A DNA stretch of 64,000 nucleotides from Novosphingobium cyanobacteriorum (GTDB lineage Bacteria > Pseudomonadota > Alphaproteobacteria > Sphingomonadales > Sphingomonadaceae): the NCBI RefSeq assembly GCF_029436685.1, contig NZ_JAROCY010000002.1:248001-312000 (forward strand). The letters are read 5' to 3'. The position numbers and the translations under genes were made by a program. Below the pieces are notes generated by a model. It made no database searches. It was not told the DNA's origin and saw only the letters and a program-made list of their open reading frames with translations. Shown here piece after piece: positions 26,419 through 35,053 of this stretch. How positions within the stretch are numbered: position 1 is the first letter of the stretch; every line of letters begins with the position of its first letter.

Positions 26419-27270
26419 ATGCGTCTCATTTCCTTCCGGGCCAAGGGCGACGACCGGTTCGGTTGCCAGCGCGATGACGGCATCGTCGACCTGACCGGGC
26501 GGATGGGCGGTGCCCGCACGCTGCGGGAACTGCTGGCGGCCGATGGCGTGGCGGAGGCGCGCGCCTTCGCCGCCGGTGCCGCCGCCGACTTCGCGATCGG
26601 CGATTGCGAGCTTTTGCCCGTGATCCCGGATCCCGCCAAGATCATCTGCCTGGGCCTCAACTATCGCGGCCATGCCGAAGAGGTGGGCAAGCCGCTGCCG
26701 GCCAAGCCCGTGGTGTTCCACCGCCATGCGCAGACGCTGGTCGCCCATGGTGCGCCGATCCTGAAGCCGATCGTTTCCGACAAGTTCGATTACGAAGGCG
26801 AACTGGCGGTGGTGCTGGGCAAGCGCGGCGGACACATCCCGGCCGAGCGCGCGCTGGAGCATGTCGCCGGCTATTGCTGCTTCAATGAAGCGAGCGTGCG
26901 TGACTGGCAGAAGCACAGCCACCTTTATGGCATGGGCAAGAATTTCCGGGCGACCGGCGCCATCGGCCCATGGCTGGTGACGGCAGACGAAATTCCGGAT
27001 CCGCAAGCGCTTGAATTGACCACCAGGCTCAATGGGGAAGAGGTCCAGCGCGTCGGGATCAGTGACTTGATTTTTTCGATACCCGAGCTGATCGCCTATG
27101 TTTCGCAGGCCATCGACTGGCTGCCGGGCGACATCCTGGTGACGGGCACGCCGTCCGGCGTCGGGCTGTTTCGTGATCCCCCGGTCTTCCTCAAGCAGGG
27201 TGACCGCGTCGACGTCGAGATCTCGCAGATCGGCGTCCTTTCCAATCCCGTTGTGAACGAAGCGGCCTGA
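26419..27270 (+). CDS. Fumarylacetoacetate hydrolase family protein
   Basis: A 283-residue FAH-fold enzyme. The metal-binding acidic residues are Glu126 and Glu128 (FDYEGELAVVLG), with a conserved Asp in VRDWQ. The signature ends with PGDILVTGTPSGVG. Members hydrolyse acylpyruvates such as fumarylpyruvate or fumarylacetoacetate, or decarboxylate and isomerise ring-cleavage products. Given the extradiol-like and cupin proteins next door, a role on a ring-fission product is likely. The start is the ATG at 26419, 28 bases after the receptor stop. Confidence 0.92.
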   Translation: MRLISFRAKGDDRFGCQRDDGIVDLTGRMGGARTLRELLAADGVAEARAFAAGAAADFAIGDCELLPVIPDPAKIICLGLNYRGHAEEVGKPLPAKPVVFHRHAQTLVAHGAPILKPIVSDKFDYEGELAVVLGKRGGHIPAERALEHVAGYCCFNEASVRDWQKHSHLYGMGKNFRATGAIGPWLVTADEIPDPQALELTTRLNGEEVQRVGISDLIFSIPELIAYVSQAIDWLPGDILVTGTPSGVGLFRDPPVFLKQGDRVDVEISQIGVLSNPVVNEAA

Positions 27271-27337
27271 TCGGGCGCGCTGGCAGAGCCAGTCGATTCA
27301 GTCCGTCACTTCAGGCTGCCAAACCAGGAGGCATATC

Positions 27338-27892
27338 ATGGCCCTACTTCCACCTTCGCGCCTCGAACACTTCGGCATCAACGTCGTCGATCTCGACGCG
27401 ATGGAGCGGTTCTATGTCGATACCTTCGGCTTCACCGTCAGCGATCGCGGCACCCGGTTCAACGGCAACCGCATCGTCTTCCTGACCAAGTCTCCATCGG
27501 ACCATCACCAGTTCGTGCTGACCGAAGGGCGCCGCGACGCCGCCGGCGAGAACCCGATCAACCAGATTTCGTTCAATGTCGGATCGCTCGACAACCTGCG
27601 GCTCTGCTTCGAGCGGCTTTCGGCAGAGGGGCATGACGATTTCATGCAGATCAACCATGGCAACGCCTGGTCGATCTATACCCATGATCCTGAAGGCAAT
27701 CCGATCGAGCTGTTTGCGGATTCCGATTGGCACACGCCGCAGCCGTGCCGGGGCGACCTTGACCTGACCAAGCCGGTGCAGGTGATCCTGCAGGAAACTG
27801 AGGACCTGTGCAGCAGCCGCGCGGGCTCTTCCACGCGCAATGAGTGGATCGCGCGGATGCAGCAGGCGATCCCTGCCGGAGGGGATGCCTGA
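27338..27892 (+). CDS. VOC-superfamily protein, single-domain extradiol-dioxygenase-like
   Basis: The 184-residue protein has one glyoxalase/extradiol fold. Candidate metal ligands are all present: His11 (LEHFGIN), His56 or His57 (SDHHQFVL) and Glu124 (GNPIELF). The stretch HDPEGNPIELFADS followed by W-H-T-P-Q-P resembles single-domain extradiol dioxygenases and catechol-dioxygenase-like proteins. A C-terminal tail of about 50 residues is extra. It may cleave the ring of a dihydroxylated intermediate, but isomerase or epimerase activity in the same superfamily is possible. AGGAGG lies 6 bases before the ATG. Confidence 0.9.
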   Translation: MALLPPSRLEHFGINVVDLDAMERFYVDTFGFTVSDRGTRFNGNRIVFLTKSPSDHHQFVLTEGRRDAAGENPINQISFNVGSLDNLRLCFERLSAEGHDDFMQINHGNAWSIYTHDPEGNPIELFADSDWHTPQPCRGDLDLTKPVQVILQETEDLCSSRAGSSTRNEWIARMQQAIPAGGDA

Positions 27893-27894
27893 CC

Positions 27895-28833
27895 GTGGCG
27901 AGGAGCGTCATCATCTCGTGCGCGGTCACCGGCGCGATCCACACGCCGACCATGTCACCGCACCTTCCGGTCACGCCCGAGGCCATCATCGAACAGGCGG
28001 TTGCAGCCGCAGACGCCGGTGCGGCGATCCTGCACCTGCACGCGCGCCATCCCGACGATGGCCGTCCATCGGCCGATCCTGCGCATTTCGAGATGATCGT
28101 ACCGGCCATCCGCGAACGGACCGACGCGGTGATCAACATCACCAGCGGCGGCAGCACGAGCATGACGCTGGAGCAGCGGCTGGCGTTTCCGATGCAGTTC
28201 GGCCCGGAAATGGCCTCGCTCAACATGGGGTCGATGAACTTTTCGATCCATCCCGCCGCGCGCAAGATCAAGCAGTGGGTGCATCCGTGGGAGCAGCCCT
28301 ATGTCGAAGGGACGGAGGACATCATCTTCCGCAACACCTTCCGCGACATCCGGCGCATCCTGATCGAGCTGGGCGAAGGGCGGGGCACGCGGTTCGAGTT
28401 CGAATGCTATGACCTGGGGCACCTCTACAATCTGGCCCACTTTCTTGACGAAGGGCTGATCAAGCCGCCGTTCTTTGTCCAGTCGATCTTCGGCATCCTG
28501 GGCGGGATGGGGCCGGACCCTGAAAACATGGCGGTCATCCGCAACACCGCCGACCGCCTGTTCGGGCGCGAGAGCTACGAATGGTCCATCCTTGGCGCGG
28601 GACGCCACCAGATGCCGCTGCTGACTATCGGCGCGGCGATGGGGGCGAACGTGCGGGTAGGGCTGGAGGACAATCTCTACCTCGGCCGCGGCGAACTGGC
28701 GAAGAGCAACGCCGATCAGGTCGCCAAGATGGCGCGCATCCTGGGCGAACTCTCGCTCGAGATCGCCACGCCTGCCGAGGCGCGGCAGCGGCTGGCCCTG
28801 AAGGGGGCACCATCCATCACGGAGTCACGCTAA
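27895..28833 (+). CDS. Beta-keto acid cleavage enzyme (BKACE, DUF849)
   Basis: Members condense a beta-keto acid with acetyl-CoA to yield acetoacetate and a CoA ester, as in 3-keto-5-aminohexanoate cleavage. The 312-residue protein carries the zinc ligands of the family: His47 and His49 in ILHLHARHPDDGRP, and Glu258 in VGLEDNLYLGRGE. It starts at GTG 27895, 2 bases after the VOC stop, so the two are co-translated. The gene implies that the pathway generates a beta-keto acid. The substrate side-chain preference cannot be read by eye. Confidence 0.92.
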   Translation: MARSVIISCAVTGAIHTPTMSPHLPVTPEAIIEQAVAAADAGAAILHLHARHPDDGRPSADPAHFEMIVPAIRERTDAVINITSGGSTSMTLEQRLAFPMQFGPEMASLNMGSMNFSIHPAARKIKQWVHPWEQPYVEGTEDIIFRNTFRDIRRILIELGEGRGTRFEFECYDLGHLYNLAHFLDEGLIKPPFFVQSIFGILGGMGPDPENMAVIRNTADRLFGRESYEWSILGAGRHQMPLLTIGAAMGANVRVGLEDNLYLGRGELAKSNADQVAKMARILGELSLEIATPAEARQRLALKGAPSITESR

Positions 28834-29343
28834 ATGGCCATTACTGCTTCGAAGGTTAAACCGAATGTCGCCCCGATCCGTCGCATCGTGACCGGGCATG
28901 ATGACGCCGGGCGCGCGGTGATCCTGAGCGACGAGGCCTGCCCGCACGTCCATTCGATCAAGGACCGCACCGATTTCGGCTGGACCGAGCTTTGGACCAC
29001 TGCGGTGCCGGCGGACAATTCCGGCCCTGAAGATACCGTGCCCAATCCGCCGGCGCTCCAGCCTGCGCCGGGCACGCTGACCTTCCGTGTCGTGGAATTT
29101 CCGCCCGACCGCCACCACAAGGACCCCACGGTCGACGATCGCTCGATGTTCCATCGCACCCGCTCGGTCGATTTCGCGATCGTGCTTTCGGGGGAAATCT
29201 GGGGCGTGGTGGACGAAGGCGAGGTGCTGATGAAGCCGGGCGACACGATGATCCAGCGCGGCACCAACCATGACTGGCAGAACCGGTCCGACGAACCCGC
29301 GCGCGTGGCCTTTGTCCTTATCGACGCCCAGCCGCTCGGGTAG
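28834..29343 (+). CDS. Cupin-domain protein
   Basis: A 169-residue protein that begins right after the BKACE stop with no gap. The C-terminal half has the two cupin motifs: HRTRSVDFAIVLSGE (first motif, with His and Glu) and PGDTMIQRGTNHDWQN (second motif, with His). The N-terminal half (ILSDEACPHVHSI, DFGWTELW) is conserved-looking but not assigned. Cupins in such clusters can be non-heme dioxygenases, isomerases or hydrolases. Nothing in the sequence fixes the activity, although its tight linkage with BKACE makes a catabolic role likely. Confidence 0.86.
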   Translation: MAITASKVKPNVAPIRRIVTGHDDAGRAVILSDEACPHVHSIKDRTDFGWTELWTTAVPADNSGPEDTVPNPPALQPAPGTLTFRVVEFPPDRHHKDPTVDDRSMFHRTRSVDFAIVLSGEIWGVVDEGEVLMKPGDTMIQRGTNHDWQNRSDEPARVAFVLIDAQPLG

Positions 29344-29389
29344 CTTCCCGTCCAGACCGGAGAGAGGCCAGACAGGAGAGGGACAGTCG

Positions 29390-30448
29390 ATGGATAACGT
29401 TCTGCGTAACACCTGGTACGTCGCGGCATGGGCCAGCGAGCTTGCGCAAGGCCAGCTGCTTGACCGCACGCTGCTGGGCGAACGGCTGGTTCTGTACCGT
29501 TCTCAGGATGGCGCGCCCGTGGCGCTGGCCAACCGCTGTCCGCACCGCTTTGTCCCGCTTTCGATGGGCAAGCTGTGCGATGGCGGCGCGGCGATCGAAT
29601 GCGCCTATCACGGCCTGCGGTTCGACAGCCGGGGCCAGTGCGTGCAGAACCCGCAGGGTGAGGTTCCCAAGGGCGCGGGCGTGCGCTCGTTCCCCGCCAC
29701 CGAACGGTTCAGCGCGATCTGGATCTGGTTCGGCGATCCGGCACTGGCCGATCCGGCGCTGGTCCCCGAGATCGCCTTCCTCGAGCCCGAGACCTGGGCG
29801 GTTGGCACCGGCGTGACCGAGGTCGCCTGCCACTACGAGCTCGAGAGCGACAACATCATGGACCTCAGCCACATCGAGTTCCTGCACCCGATGTTCTCGA
29901 GCGAGGCGGTGCGGGCTGGGGCGATCGAGTGCCGGCAGGATGGCGAGACGGTGTGGTCGCGCCGGATGATCTACAATGACGATCCGCCGGAGTTCATCCG
30001 CCAGGCCTTCAACATCCCGGCGGGCAAGCGGGTCGACCGCTGGCTCGATGCGCGGTGGAATGCGCCCGCCGTCATCGCGCTGTGGACCGGCGGCGTGGAA
30101 AGCGGCCGCCCGCGCGAGGACGGCATCGACTGGTGCTCGGCCCACCTGTTCACGCCGATCAGCGAAAACCGCACGATGTACTTCTGGGCGCTGGCCTTTC
30201 CGCGCAGCATGGAGAACGCCGAGGAGATGGCGCTTCAGGGGCGTGAAGCCCTGCGCTACCCGTTCGAGCACGAAGACGCGCCCATCATCGAGGCCGCCCA
30301 CGCCAACATGGGCGGGGAAGACTTCTGGGCGCTGCGCCCGCTGATCCTTCCCGGCGATGGCGGTGCGGTGCGCGCCCGCAGGCTGCTCAAGTCCATGATC
30401 GCCCGCGAACAGGCCGGTGCCAGCGCCCGACAAACCCAGACCCCCTGA
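29390..30448 (+). CDS. Rieske non-heme iron oxygenase, VanA-like oxygenase component
   Basis: A 352-residue oxygenase. The Rieske cluster ligands are Cys50-x-His52 (NRCPHRF) and Cys71-x2-His74 (CAYHGLRF). The mononuclear iron site is His161 and His166 in NIMDLSHIEFLHP, with an acidic ligand further on. The length and motifs match the single-component O-demethylase/monooxygenase group (vanillate demethylase, dicamba demethylase) rather than the longer ring-dihydroxylating alpha subunits. It needs a reductase, and none is encoded nearby. Likely reactions are O- or N-demethylation or hydroxylation. The start is ATG 29390 after GGAGAGGGA. Confidence 0.93.
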   Translation: MDNVLRNTWYVAAWASELAQGQLLDRTLLGERLVLYRSQDGAPVALANRCPHRFVPLSMGKLCDGGAAIECAYHGLRFDSRGQCVQNPQGEVPKGAGVRSFPATERFSAIWIWFGDPALADPALVPEIAFLEPETWAVGTGVTEVACHYELESDNIMDLSHIEFLHPMFSSEAVRAGAIECRQDGETVWSRRMIYNDDPPEFIRQAFNIPAGKRVDRWLDARWNAPAVIALWTGGVESGRPREDGIDWCSAHLFTPISENRTMYFWALAFPRSMENAEEMALQGREALRYPFEHEDAPIIEAAHANMGGEDFWALRPLILPGDGGAVRARRLLKSMIAREQAGASARQTQTP

Positions 30449-30474
30449 TCCCTGGCCCAAGGAGCCTGCCCGAA

Positions 30475-32061
30475 ATGAATTGCTTTGAAGTGAACTGCTT
30501 TGACGTTTGCATCGTGGGGTTTGGCCCGACCGGAGCCACGCTGGCCAACCTGCTGGCGCGATCGGGGCACAGCGTGGTGATCGTCGACCGGCTTGCCGGC
30601 GTGTACGACAAGCCCCGCGCCATCCATGTCGATCACGAAGTCATGCGGATCTTCCAGCAGATCGGCGTCGTGGAGCAGGTGCTGCCCCACGTCAGGCCCT
30701 ATCCGGCATCGGAATACCTGGGCGTGGACGGAGAAGTGATCAAGCGGCTCGACACCGCGCCGCCGCCCTATCCGCACGGCTATGCCCCCAACCTTTCGCT
30801 GCTGCAGCCGCCGGTTGAGGAAATCCTGCGCAACCGGGCCGAAGCCGCTGCATCGACCACGCTGCGCCTGGGGCATGAAGTGGTCGCCATCGAGCAGGAT
30901 GCCGATGGCGCGGTGGTCCGCACGGAAACGGAGGCCGGCCCCGAGGCCCTGCGCGCGCGCTTCGTTGTCGGGTGCGATGGCGCCAACAGCACCGTGCGCA
31001 GGCTGATGGGCATCAGGCTCGACGATCTCGGTTTTGACGAGCCGTGGCTGGTGGTGGACATTCTGGTCGATGACGAAGCCGCCATGGCCCGCCTGCCGGC
31101 AGTCAACGTGCAATATTGCGAGCCTGCGCGCCCCAGCACCCATGTCGTCGGCGTGGGGAACCACCGCCGCTGGGAGATCATGCTGCTGCCGGATGAAGAC
31201 CCGGCCGAAGCTGCCAGCGAAGAAGGCGTGTGGCGGCACCTCGCCCGCTGGATCGATCCGTCGGAGGCGCGCCTGTGGCGCAGCGCGACCTATCGCTTCC
31301 ATGCGCTGGTCGCCCACGAATGGCGCAAGGGGCACGTTCTCCTGGCCGGTGACAGCGCGCACCAGCAGCCCCCCTTCCTGGGGCAGGGCATGTGCCAGGG
31401 CGTTCGCGATGCGGCCAACCTCGCATGGAAGCTCGATCTGGTGCTGAAAGGTGCGGCCAGCGAGGCGCTGCTCGACAGCTATGGCGCCGAGCGCGCCGAG
31501 CATGTGCGGAAGCTGACCACGATCATCAAGGGGCTGGGCAAGTTCATCTGCGAGCGCGACGTTGGCGCGGCGCGCAAACGCGATGCGCTGCTCATCGCCG
31601 AAATGGGTGGCGCGGTGAAAACCGCCTATCGCGAGGACATGATGCCACGGCTCGACCGGGGCGCGGTGGCCGCTTCGGACAGCACGGTGGTGGGATCGCT
31701 CTTTCCCCAGCCGCGCCTGGCCGATGGCCGCCTGATGGACGAGGCGACCGGCACGGGCTTCCGCCTGATCGCCAGCCCTGCGGTTAGCGATGCCGCGCTG
31801 CATCGCCTCGACCGTCCCGTCGGCATGGCGGTCGTCAGGATCGGCAAGGGAACCGGGGGCGATGGTGGAGGGGTGCTGGACCTTGCCGAAGCGGACACCC
31901 TGATAGCCGACTGGTTCGCGCGGACGGGCGCGGTCGCCGCGATCGTGCGGCCCGATCACTATGTCTACGGCCTTGTCCGAAACGAAGCCGAACTGCCAGC
32001 ACTGGTTCAGGGTCTGGCCGCGAAACTGTCGCTGCTGCAAACAGAAAGGCATCCGGCCTGA
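30475..32061 (+). CDS. FAD-dependent aromatic monooxygenase, MhpA-like
   Basis: A 528-residue class A flavoprotein hydroxylase. It has the ADP-binding GFGPTG (residues 15-20) with Asp38, the DG motif at Asp168-Gly169 (VVGCDGANSTVRRL), and the GD motif at Gly292-Asp293 (LLAGDSAHQQPPFLGQGMCQG). A C-terminal thioredoxin-like region is also present. This pattern matches 3-(3-hydroxyphenyl)propionate hydroxylase and relatives that hydroxylate phenols with NAD(P)H and oxygen. The first codons contain a small duplication (NCFEV-NCFDV). It would produce a catechol-type substrate for ring cleavage. The regiochemistry is unknown. Confidence 0.93.
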   Translation: MNCFEVNCFDVCIVGFGPTGATLANLLARSGHSVVIVDRLAGVYDKPRAIHVDHEVMRIFQQIGVVEQVLPHVRPYPASEYLGVDGEVIKRLDTAPPPYPHGYAPNLSLLQPPVEEILRNRAEAAASTTLRLGHEVVAIEQDADGAVVRTETEAGPEALRARFVVGCDGANSTVRRLMGIRLDDLGFDEPWLVVDILVDDEAAMARLPAVNVQYCEPARPSTHVVGVGNHRRWEIMLLPDEDPAEAASEEGVWRHLARWIDPSEARLWRSATYRFHALVAHEWRKGHVLLAGDSAHQQPPFLGQGMCQGVRDAANLAWKLDLVLKGAASEALLDSYGAERAEHVRKLTTIIKGLGKFICERDVGAARKRDALLIAEMGGAVKTAYREDMMPRLDRGAVAASDSTVVGSLFPQPRLADGRLMDEATGTGFRLIASPAVSDAALHRLDRPVGMAVVRIGKGTGGDGGGVLDLAEADTLIADWFARTGAVAAIVRPDHYVYGLVRNEAELPALVQGLAAKLSLLQTERHPA

Positions 32062-32088
32062 ACAGGTGCCGGATGTGGGAGACGGATT

Positions 32089-33498
32089 ATGAAAACGCTC
32101 ATCCAGAACGCCTGGATCGTCACCAACGAGGACGATCTGGGAGACATTCGTGATGGGTCGATCCTGATCGAGGATGGCCGGATTACGGCTCTCGGCAAGG
32201 ATCTTGAAGTCCCCGAAGGGGCCGAGATCATCGATGCGGACGGAATGATCGCAATTCCCGGCTTCGTCGATGCCCACAAGCACTTGTGGCAGGCGGCCCT
32301 GCGCGGCGTGTGCGGCGATCTCACGCTGCTCGGCTACTTTGCGCTGGTGCGCCAGAATTACATCGCCGCCTACCGGCCCCGCGACGTTGCAATCGGCAGC
32401 TATGCCTCGGCAATCGAGCTGATCGATGCGGGCACGACCAGTGTGCTCGACCATGCCCACTGCGTCGTTTCCCCCGATCACGCTGATGCAGCGCTGGATG
32501 GCGTGCGCGAGGCCGGCATTCGCGGCGTGTGGGCCTATGGATACTGTCCGGTCTATGAAAGCGAGGCTTTCACCCGCCATGAGGACCGGCTCAGCGATGC
32601 CCGCCGCATCCTGAAGTCCCAGTTCGGCAGCAACGACGGCCTGCTGCGCATGGGCGTTTCGACGACAGAGCAGGGCCTGCTGCCCGAAGAGCTGACCGAG
32701 CTGGAGATCCGCAGCGCGCTGGACCTTGACCTGAAGTGGACCGGCCATACCCACTGCGGCAACGGCAGGGCACCGATCACGCGCGGCATCTACAAGCTGC
32801 TGCGCAAGGGCCTGATCAACGATCTGGCGATCCTGTCGCATTGCAACGAATTCGGCTTCAACGACTTCGTGATGATGCAGGAGGTGGGCGCCCACTTCTC
32901 CAGCTCGCCCGATACCGAGCTGTACATGGGCATTCCGCGGCCGGTGAACTATATCGAGGCAGTTGCGGCAGGAGTGCCCGTCTCGCTGGGCACGGATACG
33001 GTCTCGTGCATGTCTGCCGACATGTTCGCGACCATGCGCCTCGCGATGGTGACCGCGCGCCAGCAGATCAACGCACCGCGCGCCGCAACCTATGACGCCG
33101 TTATCGACCAGACCCTGCCCGTGCGCGACGTCTTCCGCTGGGCCACGATCAACGGCGCCCGGGCGATGGGCATCGATCACCTCGTCGGCAGCCTGCGCCC
33201 CGGCAAGCGCGCCGATATCACGCTGATCAACGCGCGCGATCTCAACCTTGCGCCGGTCTATGATCCGATATCGGCGATCGTGCTGAACGGGCGGCCGAGC
33301 AACGTCGATACGGTGATGATCGACGGCGTGGTGCGCAAGCGGCACGGGAAGCTGGTCGGCATCGACATGGACCGGCTGGTGACCGAGATTGCGGCATCGC
33401 ATGCCCACCTCAACAGCAAACGCCCTGCCGGCACCATCGACCGGGACCTGTCGCACGAAGTGGAACGCTGGAGCGAGCGCCTGTCAGCCGACACGTGA
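32089..33498 (+). CDS. Amidohydrolase-superfamily deaminase or chlorohydrolase-like protein
   Basis: A 469-residue amidohydrolase of the AtzA/SAH-deaminase-like group. The metal motif PGFVDAHKHLW gives the HxH ligands near residue 65. A further histidine is in TGHTHCGN, another in LSHCNEFG, and the Asp is in LGTDTVSCMS. The C-terminal part (VGSLRPGKRADITLINARDLN) is the composite beta domain. Members remove amino, chloro or other groups from N-containing rings. Its presence suggests that the cluster's substrate or intermediate contains a C-N bond or other hydrolysable substituent. It starts 27 bases after the monooxygenase stop. Confidence 0.92.
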   Translation: MKTLIQNAWIVTNEDDLGDIRDGSILIEDGRITALGKDLEVPEGAEIIDADGMIAIPGFVDAHKHLWQAALRGVCGDLTLLGYFALVRQNYIAAYRPRDVAIGSYASAIELIDAGTTSVLDHAHCVVSPDHADAALDGVREAGIRGVWAYGYCPVYESEAFTRHEDRLSDARRILKSQFGSNDGLLRMGVSTTEQGLLPEELTELEIRSALDLDLKWTGHTHCGNGRAPITRGIYKLLRKGLINDLAILSHCNEFGFNDFVMMQEVGAHFSSSPDTELYMGIPRPVNYIEAVAAGVPVSLGTDTVSCMSADMFATMRLAMVTARQQINAPRAATYDAVIDQTLPVRDVFRWATINGARAMGIDHLVGSLRPGKRADITLINARDLNLAPVYDPISAIVLNGRPSNVDTVMIDGVVRKRHGKLVGIDMDRLVTEIAASHAHLNSKRPAGTIDRDLSHEVERWSERLSADT

Positions 33499-33585
33499 AC
33501 AGCCGGGATCGGCTGCGTCGGTTGACCGGCAATTGCCGCTCCGCCACTACGGTCGCAGGAAACGTGATTTGAGGCGCAAGCGGCC

Positions 33586-34497
33586 GTGAAGCTGCATCAC
33601 CTGAGGGATTTCATCACGATTGCCCGCGCCGGGGGCATCCGCGCGGCCGCGCGCGAACTGGGGCTTACCCAGCCAGCCCTGACCAAGAGTTTGCGCAGTC
33701 TTGAACAGGAGCTTGGATCGACGCTGTTCGATCGCAGCCGCAGGGGCGTGGCGATCAACAGCTTTGGCGAGGCCTTTCTGGTCCGGGCCGAAGCGGCGCT
33801 GCACCAGATCGAGCGGGGCCGGAATGAGGTTCTGCAGCTAAAGGGCAGTGCGGGCGGCAATGTGAGCATCGCAACATCGAGCGTTGTCGCGCTGATGTTT
33901 CTTTCGGCCGCCTTGGCCGACTTCCGCAAGTCCTATCCGGATGCCTCGGTCTCGGTGCAGGAGGGGACTTTCTCCAACATGCTGCGCGGGCTGCGCGATG
34001 GCGTGCTGGATTTCGCCATAGGACCCAAGCCGGCGGCGGACCTTGCCGAAGACTTCGCCACGGAAAAACTGTTCGACAACAGCCGGCGGGTGATCGGCCG
34101 GCGCGGACATCCGCTGGCGAACGCCACCTCGTTGGGCGAACTGCTCGACGCTCCCTGGGTGCTGACCGGAGCGGTTGGCCCGCGCTATCATGAATTCTAC
34201 GAGATATTCCGGGATTACGGCTTCAAGCCGCCGCCCGCATTGATCCAATGTGAATCGCTGATCGCGCTGATGGCCCTGCTCGATGGGTCCGATGCCATCA
34301 CGTTCCTGCCGCGCCAATGGGCAGAGGCGGCGATAACGCGCGGGCTTCTGGTCGAATTCCCGGTCAAGGAGACCATCGAAGGGCCTGCGACCTGCCTGAT
34401 GTATCAGGTCGGCGCACCGCTGACCCCGGTTGCCGAAGCCCTTGCGGACTCCTTCCGGCGGCAGGTTGGGCACTATCTGGCGGGACGCCGGACCTAG
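33586..34497 (+). CDS. LysR-family regulator closing the catabolic operon
   Basis: The 303-residue protein has an N-terminal HTH (LRDFITIARAGGIRAAARELGLTQPALTKSLRSLEQELG) and a periplasmic-binding-like effector domain. It begins at GTG 33586 with GAGG 11 bases upstream. It is co-directional and 87 bases after the amidohydrolase, so it is a plausible pathway-specific regulator that may control its own operon from the TonB-receptor promoter. LysR genes are more often divergent from their target, so this layout is slightly unusual. The effector is unknown. Confidence 0.92.
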   Translation: MKLHHLRDFITIARAGGIRAAARELGLTQPALTKSLRSLEQELGSTLFDRSRRGVAINSFGEAFLVRAEAALHQIERGRNEVLQLKGSAGGNVSIATSSVVALMFLSAALADFRKSYPDASVSVQEGTFSNMLRGLRDGVLDFAIGPKPAADLAEDFATEKLFDNSRRVIGRRGHPLANATSLGELLDAPWVLTGAVGPRYHEFYEIFRDYGFKPPPALIQCESLIALMALLDGSDAITFLPRQWAEAAITRGLLVEFPVKETIEGPATCLMYQVGAPLTPVAEALADSFRRQVGHYLAGRRT

Positions 34498-34585
34498 AAC
34501 AGGCTGACAACCGCAGTGTCGATCTAAATTCGCCATCAAAGCGTTTGCCGGGGAATGGCCCGGATCGGTTCGGGAACGGCAAAGG

Positions 34586-35050
34586 TTACAGGCCAATTTC
34601 GGATAGGCCCGGGTGGTCTTGGGGGCGCGGGCCCAAGGCCCAGCGGAACAGGCGCTCGCTTTCGGCGATCGGATGTTCATTGATGCTGGCGTAACGCCGC
34701 TCCATCAGGCCCGCTGCGTCGAACTCCCAGTTCTCGTTGCCGTGGGCGCGGAACCAGGTGCCACTGTCATCGTGATATTCGTAAACGAACCGCACGGCGA
34801 TGCGGTTGCCGGCATGGGCCCAGACCTCCTTGATCAGGCGATAGTCCAGTTCGCGCATCCACTTGCGGCTGAGGAACGCCTCGATTTCCGGGCGGCCCGT
34901 GATGAATTCGGCTCTGTTGCGCCAGTGACTGCCGGGCGTGTAGGCGAGCGCGACGCGGGCTGGATCACGGCTGTTCCACGCATCTTCGGCGGCGCGGGCC
35001 TTTAGCGCGGCAGATTCGTCGGTGAAGGGCGGCAGGGGTGGGCGGCTCAT
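34586..35050 (-). CDS. DUF1348 / nuclear-transport-factor-2-like protein
   Basis: A 154-residue protein of the DUF1348 family. Motifs such as [39 protein letters not shown], and [25 protein letters not shown] are those of this SnoaL/NTF2-like group. No enzymatic activity is firmly established for it from sequence. It is the last gene of a minus-strand trio with PPOX and AhpD-like genes. It starts 3 bases after the PPOX stop, which implies co-transcription and perhaps a shared redox or detoxification role. Confidence 0.85.
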   Translation of the reverse strand: MSRPPLPPFTDESAALKARAAEDAWNSRDPARVALAYTPGSHWRNRAEFITGRPEIEAFLSRKWMRELDYRLIKEVWAHAGNRIAVRFVYEYHDDSGTWFRAHGNENWEFDAAGLMERRYASINEHPIAESERLFRWALGPRPQDHPGLSEIGL

Positions 35051-35053
35051 GAT

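Noticed and set aside
30256..33456. 1066-codon open frame on the minus strand opposite the Rieske, monooxygenase and amidohydrolase genes
   Set aside because: It spans three well-supported plus-strand genes and their gaps. The translation is His/Arg/Ala-rich with no domain, typical of antisense shadows in GC-rich DNA.
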